From Cunninghamia lanceolata (lineage: Eukaryota > Streptophyta > Pinopsida > Cupressales > Cupressaceae), in NCBI GenBank assembly GCA_027924645.1, contig BSBN01000334.1:9108501-9172500 (forward strand): 64,000 nucleotides of DNA, read 5' to 3'. This document shows positions 56,587 through 64,000 of the stretch, in pieces. The translations under genes were made by a program, and so were the position numbers. The number at the start of each line of letters is the position of its first letter. Position 1 is the stretch's first letter. Below the pieces are notes generated by a model, which worked only from the letters and a program-made list of their open reading frames with translations, was not told the origin of the DNA and did not search any database.

Positions 56587-59500
56587 CCACCACCTTGCAA
56601 GAGCTTAAACACCACCATTCGGTTATTAGTTGCTGATTCAAAGGTTTAGAAGCCTTTAGGGTCGAGTAGTGGACGGGATTGTTATATCCCCCAGCTGCCA
56701 CGTCAGCAAAGGAATCTCCAATATGCAAAGTGGACGCTAAAGGTGAGGGGGCATGTAGCATGCAAAAACGAATATCCTTGTGTATAGGCATGTAACAGCG
56801 GGAGGGAAGAATGCAATTCTTCTTCGCTGTGCGGGGGGGAAACATCAAAGCTCTTATGATTGATTCCATGTGAAAGATGTTTTTCCATGAGACCAGTTGT
56901 TTCTATCAACGTAATCCTGGAACCTCTTATGGGTGCAAGACGGAGGTACCAAGAGAGGGTTGTTTCTAGATAGTCTGCCAAAGGTTCAAAGGTAGAAGGA
57001 AATCTGGGAAGAAAGTCTATGTGCATACAATGTAATCTAGAAGAAAGAGAACTCTGTGATGCAGTATAGGAGAGCCACTAGCTTCATAAAGGAGGGACAG
57101 TGTTCCAGCCTTGGTTATTGCAGGGAAAACTAAATATTGTTAACATAGAAGAAAACAACAATAGTTTGCGAGTTGAAAAAGCTTTGGAACGAGAAGGAGG
57201 GAAACATTACCATTGGGTATGTCGTGTTATTATTGCTCTCTATTTTAGCCTTGCTTTTATTGTTTAAGAGCTTTATTATTTTTGTGTTTGAGTGAAAGGC
57301 CAAAACGTAATATTCCATTGTTTATGGTGAGACAATTAAAACATAGTTGGTGGTGTTAAACATGGCCGGTATAATTATATATGAGCCTACGTTCCCTATG
57401 AGGTCGACATACTGTAGTATGATGTCGATGAATATTAATAAAAACTTGTTATATCTTTGTACAAATCTGTATCTACTAGAGGAAGGAAGGTTAGGAGAAA
57501 TGAGGTTTGCCGTACTCTAAAATCAAGAGTATGGATTTATTCATCATCTGGCGGGTATAAACCATAAATCAGTTCCCTCTATAAAGGAATATACTAGAAT
57601 AAATTTAGGGTGTTTATCTATGGTTTCCCCACTAACAAATGAAGCCATAATGCCCAAAGAGCTGCAGTCTTGGTAGAAAGTTGGAGTTCTTCAATACGAG
57701 TTTGCAAGAGCTTGTATTGATTAGAACAGTGTTCTTAAACTTAGAAGAACACTTTGTAAACTGAAGAACATAGTTATTTATATATATGCTTGAAGTTTGA
57801 AAGGGCAATAATATCTAAATTAATAATGTGTTTTAGATCTTAGGAAATCACTTACAGATTAAGTGAGACAATGGTATAAGCTTAATGTCTCGAGATTAAA
57901 ATATATAGAAATTGATATAATCATTTATGTTAGAACAATATTGTTTTCGTTGAGAACAATTTGGTTAGTGATGTAATGTCACTTTCTTATTGAACAATAA
58001 TGTTAAGTATGATCATGATAATCCTAGGAGGATATACTTTAGTTCTTATGTCTTCTTAGTATAAGATTGGTTGACTTGAAAAGACCTAGAAGGTTGATAA
58101 TTTAATCATAATCTTAAACTTACCATAGATTGAATAAGTCTTAAGTGATTACTTACTTATAAGAATACGATAAATCCATAGAGATTTCCTTGCTTTTTGG
58201 AAACATATATTCTTTATTGATCGGAGACTTAACTAACTTCCCTTGTGTTTCGATTTGAAGCTAGTAAACTAACTCAAGGGTATTAGCAGGTTAAGAGATG
58301 GGAGTTATAGTTCGTATTATATGTGAATAGAACTTATTTTAATACCATGTGCATAGATGACAAAGATAATCTAGTGTTGGGTATTTCTAACATAATTTAT
58401 ACCAAGTTGAGTCTATTAGAAAATAATTAGAAAACTCAACCCCACATGATCGTTGTACTAAAAGTTGTGAACAATGGATTACATGTGACATTTTTACAAA
58501 GGGGGTTATATTGAGTTCATGAACTAACTTGTGTCGAAAAGTCGATAGACTTGGGTAGACCAAGAGGTCGAAAGTATCCTTTTTGACCCAAACCTATTGG
58601 GGTTGAACTTAATCAAAAGTCTAGTTTTTAAAAAGTGATAATGTCCTTTGAGATATTATATGGATGAGGACATACCTCATATTCTATGTTATGCATTTTT
58701 GAGAAGAGTGGATTCGAGCAAAGCCAGGCAGTCTAAGGAGACTAGAGGATTTTGTTCTTATGTTTTATAATGCTCATGTTACTGTGTTTAGAAATCAAGG
58801 AAATTTTGATAATTCCATGCATTGGGTTAGTGAAGTTAAACCCTAGAATCATAACTTAAAGGATTTAGGAAACTCGTAACTCTTTTGTCGGGTATGACAT
58901 TATATATTGGTCGACAATGTATGGTCAAGAAAACATGGGAAAGGGTTATTTTGATTTCAACGAGGGTAAAATAGAACCCTAGTATAACCAGGAAGGGTTA
59001 ATGATTATTGATGACCACTTTTATTGTTATAAAGTATTTTAGTAGACATTAAAGGGGTCAAGAACTATGTATTTAGTAAAAGTTCTTATCTATATTATTG
59101 AGAAGAGATTTGTATCTAATCGACAATGTTTAACCCTAGGAAGGGAAAAACCATGTGTCGGACTACAAGTTGATTTATAATACAAGTCATAAGCGTCAGA
59201 TTTTGCAAGCATGCAAGAGGTACCATTGATGGTTAGTCAAACATTAAAATCATTACACCTTTTATCACAACTTCTCTTAAGCTACTACTTGTCAACAAGG
59301 GGTGAATCTCAAATGTTGCAAAGATGCAAAGAGAGATACATAAGAATGGATAATCATTCCATAATGTTAAAAGAGCAACGTTAGTGTCTTGGGATTTCAC
59401 CTAAGTCAGAAAGACTAGGTTGGATTTGGTCAAAACTCTTTAGTTAAACCTTGTCTTAACCTAGAGATGGTAATTTTTATAATAAGGCATTGAGATCATT

Positions 59501-60526
59501 ATTTAGATCGTGAATGAAGGGTCAAGTGCCCTGATTATGCGTAATTATTCTTACTTGCAAGAAGGGAACTAGATTCCTAGACTAAATTGCTTAACCTGGG
59601 TAAGGTTATCATCTTAATCGTAATTAATCTATCTATATTTATTATGAGACAATAAGTCATGGACCTTAGGTATTACAATGCTGCAATGAGAGTCCTTGTA
59701 AAGGATGGAAGACATAAGAAAAAGTCTATGGATTTTAGACAGTGAAAGAAAACATGTTTTGGGTCGGAAAGACTCGATTGATGAAATCATCATGACTTCA
59801 TAAGTTAAACGTAGTTGACCAAGTCAAACTGTAGGAATATGATAGTATCCAAGTCGAGTTGGAGTGGGTGAACATTACGACAACGTTCATTGTGAACGTC
59901 AAATTATATTCAAAACTATGGCCATAGTAATGCATATGTCTCTGCATGCATTGTTGGTTCACTGTATCTAGATTGTACATCCTATCGGGAATCATACTTA
60001 GCTAGAGGGTATCTAGGGTTGTATGATAGATAGAGATTGTGTAAGATACAACACTATGTACTCGGAAAGGCAAATTACCATTGGTCACCTTGGTCTATAC
60101 TTCTCGTGAAGGGAAGGGCCACTTCCAGTTAGGAAGGAGTGCGGGAGACCGACGGTCTGTGGTTGGAGGTAAATCACTGGAAAGATACTCTCTCTCTCTC
60201 TAGCAGAAGACATACCGAGGCTTGCGATAAAGATGTCATATTTTTGGATGCAGTATATCTTTGAGACTTGTGTTTATTGAGACTAAGTAAAACATTATCT
60301 GATTCAGGTATTTATAATTGATTTACTTTTGTAAACATTGTACTTGAGAAAGACAATACAGATTATTGTATTTGTAATGAGAAATCTTGTAATGGTTGTT
60401 ACTTGATTATATAATAACTAAAAGAAAAATTTTCTCTCTCATTTTTTTTTTACCTTGTAAATTTACTTATGGTGAATTTTTTTTTTTTTTTTTTTTTACT
60501 ATGTTTCTCGAACGTTGATGTTACAA

Positions 60527-60553
60527 GGAAGCCTAATCTTAAGGAGGGGAGAA
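60527..60553 (+). promoter_or_regulatory. 3' interior end and polypurine tract of element J
   Basis: AAGGAGGGGAGAA (60541-60553) directly precedes TGTGACACCCC, a clear purine tract and LTR start on the plus strand. Confidence 0.8.
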
Positions 60554-61214
60554 TGTGACACCCCTATTCTATGCACTCCTATTTCTTTGATATATTTGAT
60601 GTTTGTATAGACATTTTGATTATTGTGATACTCAGTACTTATGTATTGCACATTTTTTTGTGGATGATGTTTGATATACTTATGGATGTTATATATTATG
60701 ATTTGATTCAATATGATATCCTTTCATGAGTTTATTTGATTTATGTATTTTTGAATGATGAATTGTATATGTTATTCTATGGTTGCTAATGAATTTGTGA
60801 TAATATGTTATTTATGATGGATATATTTTGGATATATATTGTACTGACACTTCTTGTTGAGTGTACAGGTGGAATTATTATGTCAATGGATGATGGGGAT
60901 CATTTAGCCACTTTACGTCTTTCTATGTGATGCTAGACCCTAGGCATGAAGCCCTAAGTCTATTGGGCATGCTATTAAGAAATGTTATTTTTAGTTTTGT
61001 GTTATAAAATTATTATGTTCTTGTGTGGGTTTTAATCTTGTAATTTTTAAAGTTATTTTTAAGTGTTTTTAAGAGGTCTTGGTTATATTTCATGTTTGGG
61101 AAATTTTCTTATGTCTAAGGTACATGGGTTAGAAGTTTATTTTTGTTCTTTATAATATTTTAAAAGTTGTTTAGACCCTCCTTTAAGCCCTACTTACAAA
61201 AGTGACGAAAATGG

Positions 61215-61300
61215 GAAGGTAGTTGAGTGGTTGAGGTAGTTGGTTGGTTGAGTTAGTTGGAGGGTTGAGTTAGTTGTGTGGTTGAGTTAGTTTTGGGTAG
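61215..61300. repeat. Short tandem GGTTGAG(G/T)TAGTTG repeats
   Basis: Four to five copies of a 16-18-bp unit (GGTTGAGTTAGTTGGAGG type) in the J LTR. Confidence 0.75.
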
Positions 61301-61419
61301 GAAGCTTCTCCTTCCTTCTCTTTAAAATCTCTTCATGGAGTGGGGGGTGACTTGCTCATTTTTATGATTTTCATTCAAGGATTCTACCATTAGTGGGATA
61401 GTGTGATTGAGGTATCATG

Positions 61420-61595
61420 TTTTTTTATTAATTAAATGTAAATATTATATGTTTTCTTTATTAATTAAATGTAAATTTTATACGTTTTTCTTTAATGATT
61501 AAATATAAATATTATATGTTTTTCTTTATTGGTTAAATGTAAATATTGTATTTCTTAAATATTATACATTTTCTTGAGTTATTAAATATAAATGT
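61420..61595. repeat. Tandem AATTAAATGTAAATATTAT-type units
   Basis: About five diverged units of 35-45 bp, each with TTAAATGTAAAT(A/T)TTAT and TTTTCTTTA, in the J LTR. Confidence 0.75.
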
Positions 61596-63785
61596 TATTT
61601 TTCTAAGGGTTTGTTGCTTGTGAAATTGGAAAAACAAACATTTCATTGTTAATCTTTAAAGATGCATATTTGTTGCCTTATTTTTATGTCATAAACCTAG
61701 ATCATTATGGAATAAATTATATTTCTAATTTTTACATTAGATCCGATTAGAAAAAGAACAATTAGTCATTTAATAATTATGGATATTGCATTTAAAATAT
61801 CTTCATTGCTAGATTTTACATAAAAGAAAAAAAAAGCATTTTTAGAAGACATAGTTACTATTGAAATTTAGGATTTGTAATTAATATCTTGTTTCAAATT
61901 TGCTGATGTCATTTACATTCTTAAATCTGATTTTAATTTGCTATACCTAATGCCATATGTCATCTTGCATTGAAAATTGAAAGAAGGAACAATTTTTTAA
62001 GGGTTTTGCTGGCGTTTGTGAATAGGTCCTTTACTTTGTTTTGTGTGATGTTCTTTATGTGTTTTATAGGGGAGTTGACCCACTCTTAGTGGCTCCCACA
62101 AAGGGGCATCTTTATTTTAGGGTATGAGTACCCATGTTTATTCAGGGATATGAGTATCACATATATATACATGTTGGCTATGTCCTGGAGGGATAAGGGT
62201 GCTTTGATGGTACATTGTGGTGTATGGAGAACTGATGTGAGATTGGATATTGGGTTAAGGTGATAAATATGTATACCCATAATAGGTAGAGCCCCTATGC
62301 CCCCTATGTGTAATTCCTTTTTGAAAATCCAATTTGTTAGAAACGTGCTTTGGGTATTTTTTTTGTAATTGTATAAAGTGTGAAACAAATGCGTATATAT
62401 GTGTTTTGTTTGTTTAAAGTGATCTTCTTGAGTTGTGTTGTGAAGAGGTCCCAACTGGCTAAATGTTTCCCCATGCTCGATGGTGGGTTGTCTCACAACC
62501 CTATGGATGGGTGGAGAGCCCATTAGTATATTGTTGTTTTTACTCTCTTGTTCATTTTTAGGTTCTTGGATGGAGCTTTAAGGTGGTTTGGAGTTGTCTC
62601 TTGGAAAGGAAAGAAATGTTGTTTTATTTTAAGGAAGGACATCTTTCTTTCATGATGTACGTTTTGTACGAAATTTTGTGGATTATTTGAAAAGTGTTAA
62701 AGTAGCAAACTTGTGTTGTTACATATGCATTTGAGGGAAAATTAAAAAAAAAAGATCAATTGTTAAGTTGTAAGTTAAAAATGGATGTGCAAGAAAAGCA
62801 ATTTATATGTTTCCTTGGCAGAAAAGATTGTATCATTGCATTATGTAGTTACTAAGAATCCTCATGTTGCATAGATTATCTTATAATTGTTTCTTATACA
62901 CTTGATTTGGAAAATGTTAAAGAAAGAAAAAAATGATTTAATCATATTTATTGCATTGCATGATTCAACAATGGAAATCCATAAGAAGAGAATTAGTTTT
63001 GAGTTAAGTATAAGGTAGTTTCTCTTTAAGAATCTTTAAATGAAGATTTGGGAAATAAAAATTAAGTTAAATGGAGTTAAAACTTAATTGTAATAAATCT
63101 ATCAAGTTATAATTTAATGAAAGTGTAATTAAATTTCATTTTTTAAATCCATTGTCAAATTTCACAAGATTGTGATGTAATATATATACATGTATTTTAA
63201 CTTGACTTAGTCATTAATCAAACTTAGGATGGATTGTCATTAAATGTTAAACTCTTTCGGTGGAGGTAAATTGTTTGCCAATAAATCAAAAAGATATGAT
63301 TTAACATTAATAGTAACAAGTTGGAGTTATTAATATTAAAGTTTATCTCAATAATTGAATCTATTAGATGGAATAAATTACATATTTAATTATATGTGAT
63401 CTTCTTGAAGTTAGAATGAGAAAGGAAACCCCTTAGTTTGATGGGAATTGAAATCAATTCATCAAAGTTTAGTCTATGAATTAAAATGTAACAAGTAGTT
63501 ACATCTAAATCTAAATCTACTAGAAACAATAAGTAAATGTCGATTACAACTTAGAACTATAAATTAAGCTAATGTATCTTTTATGTTTTGATAGCATAAA
63601 AATAATTCTTGTGTCATTGATGTTAATAGTAAAGCTAATAAATAGTTTCATTCACTTTAAAATTTTGTTCCATTCATGATTATTTATGTAAGGTTATTTA
63701 TATTAAACATAGCTCTTTATTTTCAAACTCTTAATAGTCAAGTTATTATTAAGCAATAATTTTTCTCTTTATATCTATAGTAGGG

Positions 63786-63901
<116 letters not shown>

Positions 63902-64000
63902 AAGGAGAAATTGATAATTGTTAAGTGGTTTGTAAACTAATAAAACTTAGAAGGGTGACCAGTTCCTATACTCTAGGATACCTAGGAAATTTTTTGTACA

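Larger units (their letters stand above)
55473..60526 (+). repeat. Probable 5.05-kb solo LTR (K)
   Basis: Starts TGTTACATCCC (55473) and ends GATGTTACA (60526). The flanks AAGAA (55468-55472) and AGGAA (60527-60531) match at four of five bases, as a decayed target-site duplication would. The interior has no RT, gag or integrase; open frames up to 107 codons (56579-57026, minus) look random. A TATA box is at 56576-56586, preceded by a GTCG-rich segment. CT-repeat (60186-60205) and poly-T (60478-60498) runs lie near the right end. The ends and length are inferred from termini; no second copy exists in the window. Confidence 0.55.

Noticed and set aside
56579..57026. Two overlapping minus-strand frames of 96 and 107 codons in LTR K
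   Set aside because: They overlap in different frames in the post-TATA GC-richer leader, with no recognised domain and no neighbours.
55473..60553. K and J as 5' and 3' LTRs of one element
   Set aside because: Their first 20 bases look alike (TGTTACATCCC / TGTGACACCCC) but the sequences diverge completely afterwards, so they are not an LTR pair.
62086..62523. 145-codon minus-strand frame in J's LTR
   Set aside because: His/Thr-rich random-looking translation in LTR sequence, without homology that I recognise.

Overview
This window is plant nuclear DNA made almost entirely of decayed LTR retrotransposons, many nested in one another. I found no intact host gene, rRNA, tRNA or CRISPR. Plant lineages of Ty3/gypsy (Tat-like and chromodomain-bearing), low GC, old insertions and long gene-free stretches suggest a large seed-plant genome, possibly a gymnosperm; the species cannot be fixed from the sequence. 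All polyproteins carry stops and frameshifts, so nothing here looks autonomous.

Layout. (1) 1-8.1 kb, plus strand: the 3' part of a Tat-like element (RT end, RNase H, integrase), followed by an unusually long accessory reading frame (2664-6468, about 1,270 codons with stops) and an LTR-like region with an array of a degenerate motif upstream of a TATA box. (2) 8.2-11.96 kb, plus: a second, related but different Tat-like element (gag tail, protease, archaeal-type RNase H, RT, RNase H). The archaeal-type RNase H lies before RT, not between RNase H and integrase. (3) 12-16.5 kb: non-coding repeat debris. (4) 16.5-34 kb, minus: a nest. Chromovirus A (gag at 24.06 kb down to integrase at 16.5 kb) is split by insertion B (18406-22710, CATCC direct repeats), which carries processed fragments of a CNOT1-like gene and a PPR gene. 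A's gag is cut by the LTR of element C (24061 to 32361), and C's LTR is itself split by the complete chromovirus D (24253-31463, perfect TTAAC target-site duplication, two LTRs, initiator-Met primer site, chromodomain). C continues to 34.03 kb with a coiled-coil-like accessory frame. (5) 34-38.23 kb: AT-rich, LTR-like. (6) 38.2-43.99 kb, plus: element G, with a G-patch-like proline-rich frame, a long non-coding region full of local repeats, a purine tract and an LTR. (7) 44.7-53.5 kb, plus: element E, a Tekay/Del-like chromovirus with a 3.2-kb 5' LTR and a truncated 3' LTR. (8) 53.5-55.4 kb, minus: element F, an LTR of G's family with leader, forming a ~0.95-kb inverted repeat with G's LTR. 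(9) 55.4-64 kb: a probable 5.05-kb solo LTR (K) inserted just before the purine tract of element J, whose 3' LTR starts at 60554 and runs off the window; it ends in a long TA microsatellite.

Relative ages follow from the nesting: A is older than B and C, and C is older than D. By eye D's LTRs differ at about 1 base in 20 and E's at about 1 in 12. No genes act together here; the biology is that of successive retroelement insertion, capture of host gene pieces, truncation, LTR recombination and methylation-type decay.
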